From Telmatactis stephensoni (Eukaryota; Cnidaria; Anthozoa; Actiniaria; Isophelliidae): DNA of 64,000 nucleotides. Numbering within the stretch: position 1 is the first letter of the stretch; the number at the start of each line of letters is the position of its first letter. Where the stretch lies: the NCBI GenBank assembly GCA_029948255.1, contig JALIZF010001765.1, positions 496,001-560,000 on the forward strand. The letters are read 5' to 3'. Both the position numbers and the translations under genes were made by a program. The notes below the pieces were generated by a model. That model was not told the DNA's origin, did no database searches, and was given only the letters and a program-made list of their open reading frames with translations. Shown piece after piece: positions 35,040-47,334 of the stretch.

Positions 35040-38000
35040 AGGTTTTGAGAAAAAGTGGCTTTCATAATGCAATAATACACGGATTGGTTCACTATGGTGA
35101 GAATAAGCAAACAGTGGAGAACAGCCATGTCATGCCAGTAAGATTGAAGAATCACTTTGACAGAAGACATGAAGCAACACCAGCAAATGACGAAAACGAT
35201 AACTTGTGGTGGCACAACCTGGGTACAGCATATTGTGGCTTCATAATGTAATAATACATATTAGATGATTCACTGTGGTGAGAATCAACAAACAACTGAG
35301 AACAACGTACCATGTCATGCCAGTAAGATTAAGGAATCACTTTGGCAGTCGCGCCATGAAGCAACACCAACAAATGATGAAAGGATAGCTTGTGGTGGCA
35401 CAATTGGGTACAATGTACTGATAAAAGGATTTAAGACACAACGTGACAACATTCATAATTATGACTACTACTTCACCTACTAGTGCACCCCAGTATTAAG
35501 TAGCAGTAAAACTGATGGCCATATGGTAGAACTTGAGATTAGACTTGCGAGTTGTTGCAGTCAGTGGTATACTTCTTCTACATAATTCAATCTGAAGAGG
35601 CATCCTTACAGTGAGAAAGACCAGAATGATTGTGCCCTAGAATGCAGTGGAAGTGATAAAAGAGTATTCCCAATAGAGAATTTGACATCTATCTCCAAAG
35701 AGAGGACAGAATGCAACATAACTTATGACCACTACTGGTGGAAGACTTGAAGAGCAGACTCACTTTAATGACGACTAGTGCTATATTTTAACTTCCAAAT
35801 TATTCCAAACACATGGCAATTTGGTTCATTAAGGTGACACCTGATAGAGGCCAGAATGCAATCTGCTTATCAGTAGGAAAATGGCTAGTGGTGGTTGATG
35901 TGGAGAGTAGACTGAGTTGCAACTAGTGGTAGACTCTGATCTCAAATGGTGCAATGTCCATGTCAATTCAGTTAACAAATAATTGAGGTGAATAATTTAT
36001 TGCTACTGAAGACAGCTACAGACTGAGGTGATAGACTTGGAGACTGAGTTGTGATTACAGCACTAATGGTAACTAAACTTGGATCTCAAAAATGGTTCCC
36101 ATGTATGTACAACAATTTAGCTACAAATTGTGATATTTCGATCTAGTTTATGAGGCCAGATTGCAACTGATAACTATAGTGGTGGGAGACTTTGAGACTA
36201 TAAACTAGTGGTAGCTTAGACTCCAGTCTCGTATGGTTCCATACAAACAACGATTCCTATAAAAAATAAATGTGCCAATTGCAATGGCTCAGGCTAGTGG
36301 TGGATGACCTAGAGAGGGGATTGATGATTTACAAGAATAACAATGAGTGGTGGTATAATCCTTATACATCTCTTATTGGCTAGACCCAGCCATTTGACTG
36401 AAAGGTACCGACTGAAATGCAATTATGGTAGTCTGGAGAAGACTTGTGGTTATTGAAATGACATGCCAGTTTGATCTCCCAGTGCAATACAGCTGATGAC
36501 TGTGGGTGGTTTATGGTTTGATCTCCTAGTGGTTCTCTATGAATATGCCCATTCAACTTCTAATTTGAGGTCGGTGGTATCCCTAGATTAAGAGGCTACA
36601 ATGTGGTACCAGCTAGTGTCGAAGACAGGAAAATATTTACTATCAGTATGGTTTATGAATGGTAACGAAAATGTCTGGTTTGATTTCCCAGTCATTCTCT
36701 CACATACCCATTGAACTTGCATTGAGATGATATCCCTAGATAGAGGCTAGAATGGGATACAACGAAAGAAAAAATTGAGTTTACTCCCATGGGTCTTTCT
36801 TGAAAAGCAGACTAACCCTGTATAAATGATTGTGCATTTTGTCAGGAAGCTTGGAAACTGGACTATTCCAGCCAGTGTGGAAGACTGGAGAAGATTTACT
36901 GTCAGAGTATGGTTTATGATAATGACAATTTCCGGTTTGCTTTCCAAGTTGCTCTCATACCAATTGAACTTGTATTGAGGCGATATTTCTAAATAGAGGC
37001 CAGAAAACAAAACAATTGAAGATGTCTAGTGTGACAGATTGTCGAGAGAAGATTTGTAGTTTATTGGACATTCAAATTGTCTGGTTTGATTTCCCAGTGG
37101 TTCCTAGCACATACTGACTGGACTTGTATTGAAGTGATAATTATTCCTATATCATGGTTATAGACACCAGAATGCAATTAATTAATATACAATTAGTGAT
37201 GGCTAATATGGCAGACTTGGCAAACAGATAAACATGATGACTTGTGATTTCCAGACCCACATAGCAATTAATATTGACCTAAGTTGAGGTGATGACACAA
37301 GATGGAGGCTAGAATGCATTATTGCATATCAACACTGGCTTATTGTGATCTCGGTGCTTGATTCTTGGCCTTATACTATTTTTATAGATGCACTTTTGGT
37401 TGATCAACTATTTGTTGTGGCATTATGGCCAACTGTCAGAGTTGAAGATGTCAATATTGAAGTACTTTATGGGTTTTAGACTTTTTGTGGTCTTCATGGT
37501 AATGGTGTTTTATCACTGCAAATTACTGAATAATAGTCTTGTGGGTTTACCAATACTTTATTATCAAGCAAAGCTTTTTGGGCACATTGTCCATTTGTCT
37601 TGGTTATCTGAGCTAGTAACCAATGTGTGGAGTGAGAGTAAACTTTAAAAATAAAATAAAACTTAAAATAAATAGCATTAGTTAGCATGTAGTTATAAAT
37701 AATTTAGTTATGAATAAATATTACATTAAATAGTTATTTAGTACTAGAATGGATAACCTTGACAAATTAATGGATGAAATGTCTTTGAGTTCTGTTTGGT
37801 AATAGAGTATTGGTAAGTTACCCCCTTAAGACCATGCATGTATTGTTGTGCTCGTTGCAAAGCACACTGATTACTAATTGATGAATGGCGATTCATTCGT
37901 GGTGAGATCCAGGTGTAATCCTTAAGCTTGTTGTAATGACATGAACAGAAAACTTGTTGGTAAAAATGGTCATGATTTATTTTCAATTGGTATAATTTAT

Positions 38001-41000
38001 GTTTATGGAGGGTGAAAGTGCAAAATGCACTATCAGGTGTGAAAATTCTTTGATGGTAGTATTTGTTTACGTTGGCATGATGTGAATAGGAAACATGCTT
38101 GAGTGCATACAACTTGTCATGGTTTACTTACATGATTTAATGGAGGTTAATTAGATGTGCACATTGCATTGCCTGATGGTGACAATCGATCTGTGTGTTG
38201 GTATGATATGAACAGGAAACTTGCATGAGTGTGTAAAACTGATTAGGGTTTACTTTGGTATTACATGATGCTTGTGAAGGCTGAATAGTTAATGCACTAT
38301 GGTTTGGAAATTGCCTGATGATGGTGACCCTGTGTATATGCTGGTTTGATATTAATAGGATATGTTTGAAGGACGTAAAACCTATGCTTACTAATATTTG
38401 CTCATATGGTGTTTACGAAGGTTGAATGTGCAAAATGCACTTTCTATTGTGGAAACTGATGACCTTCTCTTATATGGAAATACCAGTCTTAACTTCAACA
38501 TGGTAATACAGTACACTTCTTGTTGGCAAGATGGCATGATTAGAAAATGGTTCTGTGATATTGAAAATTAATCATTGGTATGGATATGATCAAATCACTC
38601 TAACTTGAGCAATGTCAGGATATCACTCCCTTATCTAGACATATATAATATTAGCAGAGAAGGATTCTTAGGAAATTCTGACTAGAATATGACAGGAGTG
38701 TTTTGCAGAGAACACCCAATGTATGGTATTCATCAGGAAATCAGTGGTATTGGGATTGTTTGGTACACACCAAACTCATTTTGGAATATATTGTTAGCAG
38801 ATGGTTCTTTAAGAAATTTAGTAATACAGCATGATGGAAATCAGCGTGTTAGGATTAATTGGCAGTAAACACCCAACTCAAGTGGTATTGTCCATAGGAT
38901 GGTGTTTTAAAAATCCAGTCTAAACCATGACCAAGAAATCAATGGTATTAAGATCAATATTGGCAGTATAATTATACCCAACTTGTGGAATTGTCCATAG
39001 GATGGTGTTTTAAAAATCCAGTCTAAACCATGACCAGGAAATCAATGGTATTAGGATCAATATTGGCAGTACATACCCAACTTGTGGTATTGTCCATAGG
39101 ATGTTTTTCAAAAAATCCAGTCTAAACCACGACCAGGAAATCAATGGTATTAGGATCAATATTGGCAGTACATACCCAACTTGTGGTATTGTCCATGGGA
39201 TGTTTTTAAAAATCCAGTCTAAACCTCAACCTGGAAATCAATGGTATTAGGATCAATATTGGCAGTATATACCCAACTTGTGGTATTATCCATAGGATGG
39301 TTTTTAAAAAATCCAGTCTAAACCACGACCACGAAATCGATGGTATTAGGATCATTTTTGGCAGTACACAGCCGACTCTCTCCACATCGGGAGATCAGAT
39401 GGCAAAGAATCCCAAAACAAATGCAACAAGGAAACACCAGTAAAATGAGAAGACCAGCTAGTAGATATAAGGATACAGAATGCAGTTGAATCCTAGCCCA
39501 CTCAAGGTTTACATACATATGCATATAGAGTCTAATAAACACCTGTTTGAAGACAACATCGACAAGAGATAAAATAAGAATGGAATAGTTGTTATTGATA
39601 GAAATCCCTGGATTCTTGAACCATAAGGAAAGACTGTAACAATACAGAGACAGAATAGTCAGTAATGGGATAAAATGGGCCAATTTCAGCACAGGTGCAC
39701 ATGAAAAATGATATATCAACCTATGGTATTCAGTGGTAGGTGATACAAGACCATGGTAGAATAGGGAAATGCAAATACATGCATATGGACACCTTGTATG
39801 GGAGTGATAGACTCTTATCAATGCACTGGCAAAAACTGTAAATTAATATACCACTATTAATATTAGTCATTGATTCTAGTGTTTTGTTTTTGCTTGCCTG
39901 GCACTGTGGTGGGTTTCTGGTATGGTATGGGGAATGATATATCATTGACAATCCCTTCGTCGTTTCACCCTAATACTGGCACTCTAGCATTATTAATAGT
40001 ATCCACTGAATATGGTATGTCTGGCACTATCATGGACCAGGAAATGTAAGTTACAAAAATGTGAAGGGGATTTGGCTGGTATCTAGACGAGAAATGGTAC
40101 TGGTTTATAGCACTATCTTATATTCATAAGTAACGTGTGTCCAACAATTGCAACAAGGGAGGAAAGTGGAATTGACTGGACAGAAACTTTGATACTAGAC
40201 TGGTAAATGAATCTGGTATGTCACTCTTGCAGTTGTAATGGTGTTTATTTGACAAAATAGAATGTAAATGGCACTGCAATGTTCACAAGTAATGGTTGTG
40301 TGACTATGTATACGTAATATGGATGAAAAATGGTAACTGACTGGACAGGGAATGATGAATGACACTTCAAATTAGAACTGGTTAATTATTCACTGGTAAT
40401 GGTATTTATCTAACCATGCACTATGGATAGGAAATGATGACTTGAAAATGGCACTGGTAAAGCACTCCGAGGTATTCAGTGGTATTGGTAATTTATCTGA
40501 CATGTAAACTGGGTGGGAAATGGCTGCTGACTGGATAGAGAATGATGAACTACACCTCAACAGACTGGAAAATGGACCTGGTAAGCACCATTGTTTCTTG
40601 AAAATCATATTATTTTGTTGAACAGTGGCTGATATGGATGGGAAATAGCAAATGTTGAATAACACTTCAAAAGTAGACCGGAAAAGCAGAACTGGTATAG
40701 CACTCCCACTGTCTGGTTTGCTGGTCTTTGTTGAACAATGTATACTATGGATGGGGAAATAGCAACTGCCCAGATTTAGATGAATGACACCTCAAATCGG
40801 GTCCAATGGGAAATGGTACTGGTAAAGCATAGTTACTGTAATATTCACTTATGATGGTATTGTCTGGCCAATGGTCATGGATAGAAAAATTAATGGTAAC
40901 TGACTAGACAGTGAAGACTGGAAAATGGACCTGGTAATTGCCACTGGTAATGGCATCGTCTGTGGCCACGTAATATGGATGGCAAATAACAACTCACTGG

Positions 41001-43830
41001 AACTGGTTAAGCACACAGAGGTATTACTGGTAATGGTATGGCTGACAATGTATTATGGATAGCCAGTAACAACTGACTAAAAACAGAATATGTGACACCT
41101 CAATAGAAGACTGGAAAATGGAACTTACTAGTAAAGCACTCTTACTACCTGTACGTTGTATTCACTGGTAATGGTTTATCTGATCACCTCGATATAAATA
41201 TGACATGGCAACTTACTGGACAGAGAATGATGGTTGACTTAGTCACATACTTCAAAATTTAGAGGACCAATACTGCAAATATCTCTGAATACAAACCTAA
41301 CCCTAACCACTAAGCCTAACCACTAATCCTAACCACTAACCATAAGTCTAAGCCTGGTCTGTATTTATAGATATTTGTTGAGTTGGTTCCAGTCCTTTCT
41401 TGAAAAGATCAAATTTTGAAGTATCCGATTTAGTCGAAACCCAGAGAATGACACTTCAATGACAAACTGAAGAATGGAACTGGTAAACACTGCAGTATTC
41501 ACCAGTCCTTGTCTACTAATGGAAATGATGACTGACTGGACAGAGAATGATGATTGGTGATTCAACATCTAACTGGAAAATGGAACTGGTAAGCAATGGT
41601 AATACCTGGAATTTTGTAACATCGCTGGACTGGACAAAAGTTACAACAGAAATTACAACACTTCAATGGCAGCATGAAAATCAAACTTATAAGCACTGTG
41701 GTATTCCGACCCTGGTAATGGTATATTTGTCCAACAATAGCTAAATGAATGGGAAATAGCAACTGAATAAGTGAGGAATGATGAATAGTTGACTAGCAAA
41801 TAGAACTTATATGCACTGTTGGTGTCATCAACTGGAAATTATATTTGTCCAGGAATTTAAGATGGATGGAAAATAGTACTGTAGTATTCCCTGAAAATGG
41901 TACTTGTAATATGGATGGAAAAGGGTAATTGACTGGATAAGCTTGCAGACTGGACAATCAGAACTGGTGTAGCACTCACTCGTATTTACTACTGTGTTGG
42001 TCCAGCAAAATGTAATAGATGGGAAATAGCTACTGCCTGGACAAAGAATGGTGAATAAACTGGAAAGTGAAACTGGTAACAAAGCACTCTTATTCACATT
42101 TACTGGTATTTGACTGACAATATATCATAAAAGGGAGATTGCAGAGAAAAAATTGAATGAGACTTCCATGTTAGACCCTGGACAAATGAGATTCGATTTA
42201 CTGGTTATGTCCAACACTGTGGTATGGTAGGAAATGATCCATGTAACAAATCTGATGACATGTTTATTGGTACGTACAGTACATCTCACACTTGATAATG
42301 GTACAATTAATTCAATAACACATGATATCTTTTGGCAATGGTACTTGTCTGATGCTGATAAGGATGGAAATGGCCATGTATTAAATGACACTTTGATGGA
42401 ACTGACGGGAACATGGTAAAGATCTCTCAGGCATGTATTTGTTCGACACTGTGGTATATGGATTGGAGGTGGTGGCATCTTATTTACATACAGATTGGGG
42501 CAGGCTTGCAATAGAGTGGACAATACTTTGATGGCAATGACTGGAAAATGGTATTATAGCACTCTGGTATTCACTGGAAATGGTATATTTGCCTGATACT
42601 GCGGAATGGATTAGAAGCAATGGACATGGACAGGGGGATCCAGACTCACAATACTTTTATGGTAGACTCTGTGACAAATAGCAACCATAGATGGTATAGT
42701 ACTTCCAGTGGACAGGAACATCATATTAACTGTCACCATTGTTCTAGGACTAATGTGCAATATCAGAAGGAAGCTTCAATGGACTGTAACATATATCACA
42801 CTGCAACTTCTAAATATTAAATCCCCAGAGGAAGCACCATAGCATTGTTGGGGGGTACATGTTCCCCATTTTTCCACATGGTGGTTTTTTACGGGTTTTC
42901 ATGTCAAGCTATGGTGTGAAAGATGACATGTAGTCATGTTGAACATGGTACTCGTCGTACTTCTTAGAACAGTATGGCTCTATAACTTGTACATTGATGT
43001 ATATTCTAAGGACTGAATATCACAAGATATAGTCATTTGAAACAGCCATTCAGTATGGTATAAGACAGTTTAGAATTTTGTTACTCTGTGGCAATGCCAT
43101 GATGTACTTGGTCCATTACGTACTGTATCCAAAATGGTATCTTTTAATGTTTCATGGGTGCAATAAGGTTTACATGCTTGGTGCCTTGGAATAGATAGAA
43201 TATTCACCAAAATGACAGAGTAGAGTTCTAGGAAAATGACACCAAATGGTTTTTGAACAGGAAATGGTACTGGTACATGATGCCAAATAATTGCTTGGTA
43301 GAAACTTTATATGGTACTATGATGGTACTATGACATGTTACTGGTAAAAACGGAAAGTTAAATGGTTATATCTCAGTAATTCTTTATTCACTTTGCAAAA
43401 GAAATGCACATAATAATTATTATGACCTTGAACAGTCTAGCAATGGAAGTCATTGTAGACCAGTGGACAAGGTGTGTGTTAGGGATGATTATATCCCATT
43501 TTCTCAAAATACAATTTGTTGTAACTAAACAACCTTGAGTGGAAAGGGATGGCTATAAGGGGAGGTTGGAGGCCATTCATTTTATTGTGCAAGGAGCACA
43601 CTGCAAAAACATCTGGTATTCAGGATGAAGGTCCACAAGGACTAATGTTGTAGACTATATGTAAGGAAGTTGGATTTTTCTTTGGTGCTGGTTTCTTGAA
43701 GCTTTGGATAGAAGACGGTTATACACAAATGATTAATTGGGACAGAGGTTAAGAATGACCATTATGGCTGTTGTGGTAACATAGATTATATTGTAAAGAA
43801 ACGTGAAGAGGCACCTGCACCATTGGTAAA
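35040..43830. repeat. About 9 kb composite of degenerate tandem-repeat families
   Basis: No gene is supportable here. Successive blocks have different periods. At 35057-35421 there are two copies of about 183 bp. From about 36440 to 37150 degenerate copies of roughly 150-165 bp are marked by TTTGATTTCCCAGTGGTTC-like words. From about 37900 to 38460 copies of about 135 bp are marked by GTGCAAAATGCACT and TGAACAGGAAAC. At 38866-39365 there are about five 97-103 bp copies. From about 40000 to 42850 irregular units contain ACTGGAAAATGGAACTGGTA. The plus strand is enriched in TGG throughout. A short CCTAACC-rich patch lies at 41297-41345. Confidence 0.75.
38866..39365 (+). repeat. Best-preserved tandem array, 97-103 bp unit, about 5 copies
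   Basis: The marker AATCCAGTCTAAACC recurs near 38914, 39017, 39116, 39213 and 39312. Each unit also carries GGTATTAGGATCAATATTGG and GTGGTATTGTCCATAGGATG. It is the clearest array within the larger degenerate region. Confidence 0.85.
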
Positions 43831-44852
43831 TTAGAATTCATTTGGCAAGAAATTTGACAGTCACAGCATGGCGTAGCCTCCCGCGTAGCCTGTTTTCACC
43901 ATCACCGAGACAAAATACAGACAATCCACATACAACATCTAGTTGGTGTAAGAGAGCACGCTTGACTTCTACCTGGTGTAGTGGTTTTGAGGACTGGGTG
44001 CAATTCCCAGACTGGATTGTGTTGGATGTTCATTGTACAAGTCTCAAAAAGTGATATTACGCTCCAAGTCCTCCAAAAATGTTTAGAATAATTATTCAAA
44101 ACTTTGAGAATCTCCAGAAGGATGTTATTTGTTAGAAAAATGCCCATTAAACAACTAAATAATTTAGCAATTTGCATAATTTAAGCTTAGTGTTTCACAT
44201 TTCAATCCTTGTGGATTATTCGTTATTCTTTTAGGCTTTGTAAACTAAAGCACTGATAGGCGAGTATACCAAGCTAACAATTACAAGCACTAAATAGCAT
44301 TTATTCTTTACCTTACCTCCTGGAATTTATCATTTATTATCGACTTATTCTCGAGTCAAGTTTTGTCTGATCCGCCATTTTGATTCCAACCTGAACAAAT
44401 GGAGTTCCTGAGAGTTCCTGTGTTTTTGGCGCTAAAGTGCATCACAGGAAGCCCGTCGGAAAATGGTGGCAGAGGGAAATCGCTCAAGGGCAAGATTCCA
44501 AAGGACTGCAGGACTAAACGGACGCCAAGTGGGAGCGGTATTGAGTTTTAGATCAGGCAAAGTGCATGCAAGTTGCAGGATCGTTTTCACTGACCTGCCT
44601 AGATATTAGGTTTAAACTATTTGCAGGTCAGTGGAGTATTGTACTTGGATATTAACTATTTTAGAAATAAAAAATTGATAGCATATTACTGTCTTATTAA
44701 TGTATCCATGGATCAAAGTGTTAAGTTCGTTTTTAGTCAGTCCATTGTTATATAAGCGATTTTCCCACGATCACATGATCAATGAGAACCCTGACTCGCG
44801 AGGACACCACGACGTGAGTTTTCGCGACGATTTTAGCGCCGTTTTATAATTT

Positions 44853-45110
44853 GTTAAGGTGCAGAATCGTGCAACATTTCGTGCAACACGTTGCAAAACA
44901 AATGTTGCTCGTGGAGTAACTGTAGAATATCCCGCAAATGATTGTTTTTACTCGTATTACAGCCCCGCGCGCAACAAATTATCTTTGTTGCACGAATTAC
45001 TAGTAAGTAGAAGCACTGTCCACCCATTTGTGGGTAATACAAGCAACATTTGCTCTGCAAGTTGCGCGAAATGTTGCCCAATTTTGTTGCCCACATTACC
45101 GCACCTTTAG
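44853..45110. mobile_element. MITE, GTTGCAACA-type palindrome
   Basis: The outer ends TTAAGGTGC and GCACCTTTA are inverted. The interior has CGTGCAACATTTCGTGCAAC and GCAAGTTGCGCGAAATGTTG, which pair imperfectly. It resembles the elements at 5945-6209 and 8685-8948. The ORFs on both strands are palindrome shadows. Confidence 0.65.
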
Positions 45111-45679
45111 TCGCGTGCCCGAAATAGGTGTTGTGAAATAGGTGTATATCAAATTTTGCAGCAGCACACCACTTACTGGAGCTAGCCTTGGAAAGTCTTG
45201 TAGACAGCTTTTTCACTTTGCGCACCGCATGCTAAACGGTTTTGAGTTTCACGGATGAAACCTTTCCTGTAAAGTTGCGTTTATCTGGCTTAAAACGGAC
45301 CAAATTCTGAAACGGAATGCCTCGACCATCGTCAATTCAATCTTCGCTACACAGTGCCAGAACCCTTCACTGCTGGACAACGAACTTATGCAGTTGTAAC
45401 TGCAGCAACTGCCTCGCACAGTTGCGTTGCAATGGCCTTTTTCTCATGGGAGGCAACGACGAACTATTCCTCATTCTTTGCGTTTTAATTCTCAAAAATT
45501 GTTTAAACTTGTCGATCTTTTATAGATTTGTTCTTTTTCACACTAAAACATTACCGTTGTTTTGAATGTGGCCCTTCAATGCCTGATAGCGAGGCTAACA
45601 TCGAATTTAAATGCGCATGCAGCCTTGAGAAAAATAGGTCAAATAGGACCGGCACTGACACGGTCACCGCTCAGCGTGA

Positions 45680-46095
45680 TCCACTCCCGGGGGGTGGGGA
45701 CTCCATCGTAAAATGATCGGGTATGCTCGTCGGAAATTTTAAAAAATACCCCTAGGCCAAAAAGATACCGGAAGTCTTTTAAAAAGGGCGTGGCTGGACG
45801 ATTTTTAACCCCCAAGAGATACCTATGATAACAAGCCAATGAACATTATGATGATGAACATAAAATTGAGCGGCTCGAAACGCTTTTGTTGGCATGGGCA
45901 AATTTCTTTCATTTGAGAACAAGATAATTAGCGATGGGCTCTTTTGATACCCTCTGAGACACCAGGAAATGTCAAAACTCTAAACTTCAATTTTACACCC
46001 TAAAAGATACCAAATCGCTGATTTTTACCCCTAAGAGATACGACGAGCATACCCGATCCTTTTACAATATATGTAGTCTCCCCCCGGGGATCCAC
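45680..46095. mobile_element. Inverted-repeat element, GATCCACTCCCGGGGG ends
   Basis: The left end GATCCACTCCCGGGGGG then CGGGTATGCTCGTCG is matched by the right end CGACGAGCATACCCG...CCCCCGGGGATCCAC. Subterminal words such as CCCTAAGAGATAC recur inside. No ORF of note. Confidence 0.75.
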
Positions 46096-46390
46096 TTCGG
46101 AGAAATAGAGCGGACATTGTCGACAAAAGAACTAAAAAGACTTGACGAACCCTACTAAATAGCAATTTATTTGCTATTTTTTATTGATTGGTTTAACAAA
46201 GCGGATGACTTGGTCCAGTCTTGCGAAAAACACATTACATTACAGTGGTTATAAAATACGTAAGTTGTGTAAAACGTTTGTAACACACTACCCTTATCAC
46301 TACCCTTATTTGGGAGGTGGAGGTGAAGAGGAAAGGAAGAAAAAATACTTTCCACCCCAGGGTTTCTCACCTCATCTCAAGACGCTAGAA

Positions 46391-46719
46391 TACCGTATTT
46401 ACTCGAATAAGCGCCCCGGCGCTTATTAAATTTTTCACGTCTAAAACGGGGCGCTTATTCGGGGGAGGCGCTTATTCGAGGGAGGCGCTTATTCAGCGGG
46501 AGGAAACGCGTACACAACTGTCAAAGTATGCTTTCCTCTTAATATCAATAATATCAATGTTATACTACTACAACAGTACTGGTATTAGTATACTATAACG
46601 AGGTGCGAGGCGCTTATTCGGGGGAGGCGCTTATTAATTTTTTTTTTTTTGGCCAAAGGGGGCGCTTATTCGGGGGAGGCGCTTATTCGGGGGAGGCGCT
46701 TATTCGAGTAAATACGGTA
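46391..46719. mobile_element. 329-bp MITE, ACCGTATTTACTCGAATAAG ends, copy 1
   Basis: Terminal inverted repeats TACCGTATTTACTCGAATAA and its complement flank many GGCGCTTATTCGGGGGA repeats around a unique core with CTACTACAACAGTACTGG. A copy of the same length lies inverted at 60625-60953. TA at both ends fits a TA target site. Confidence 0.85.
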
Positions 46720-46734
46720 CTCCAACTCTGGTAG

Positions 46735-47160
46735 AATTCAATAGAGTGGTCGCACTTGACCCGTGAACTTGTACTAGCTAAATAATGCAAAATAGCACTA
46801 TTACACAATGGAAAACAAAGGATTTTGTACCGGTCAAGTACTAATTAGATTTTATAGAGTGATTTTCATCGGACTGTGAAACAATTACTAATAGTCAGTG
46901 TTTAATAGTGTCTAATAGTTGTATTGCAACAAAAGAAAACAATGGGTCTAGAGTCTATTAGTGTCTATTAGCTTAGTAACTATTTCACAGCCCGGTGAAA
47001 ATCACTCTACTTTTTCACGAGTTAGAGTGATCACACTTAATCCGTGAAATTGTGTTAGCTAAATAATGCAAAATAGCACTATTAAACAATGGCAAACAAA
47101 GGATTTATACTTTTTAGTACTAGTTAGATTTTGTACATTTTCACGGGTTAAGTGTGATCA
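46735..47160. mobile_element. Nested TAGAGTG...GTGAAAC inverted-repeat elements
   Basis: An inner 156-bp palindrome (46855-47010) has ends TAGAGTGATTTTCATCGG and CCGGTGAAAATCACTCTA. It sits within a larger, related one whose halves share CTAAATAATGCAAAATAGCA (46780 and 47060). A half copy of the inner element is at 61529-61620, and a relative at 9262-9620. Confidence 0.7.
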
Positions 47161-47334
47161 CTCTAAGTGCGATCACTCTAAGCATGAAACTGCGCAAACT
47201 AATTGTGCAAAAGTGCACAAAATAGCACTAATTCAACAAAAGAAAACGAAGGGTTGTATTCTATTTAGATTTAGACGGGACATATCATCTATTCTTCATA
47301 TAGCTGGTTCAAGCATTAGCAACACCAAAAAGGC

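Noticed and set aside
39318..39821. 167-codon minus-strand ORF with hydrophobic stretches
   Set aside because: It overlaps the tandem-repeat region, has no recognisable motif order, and such frames are expected by chance in low-complexity repeats.
41287..41352. CCTAACC-rich patch as interstitial telomeric sequence
   Set aside because: Units are mixed (CCTAACCCTAACC, then CTAACCACTAA words), short and inside degenerate minisatellites; no run of CCCTAA.
44854..45225. 123-codon minus-strand ORF
   Set aside because: It lies mostly over the GTTGCAACA palindrome at 44853-45110 and shows no protein family signature.
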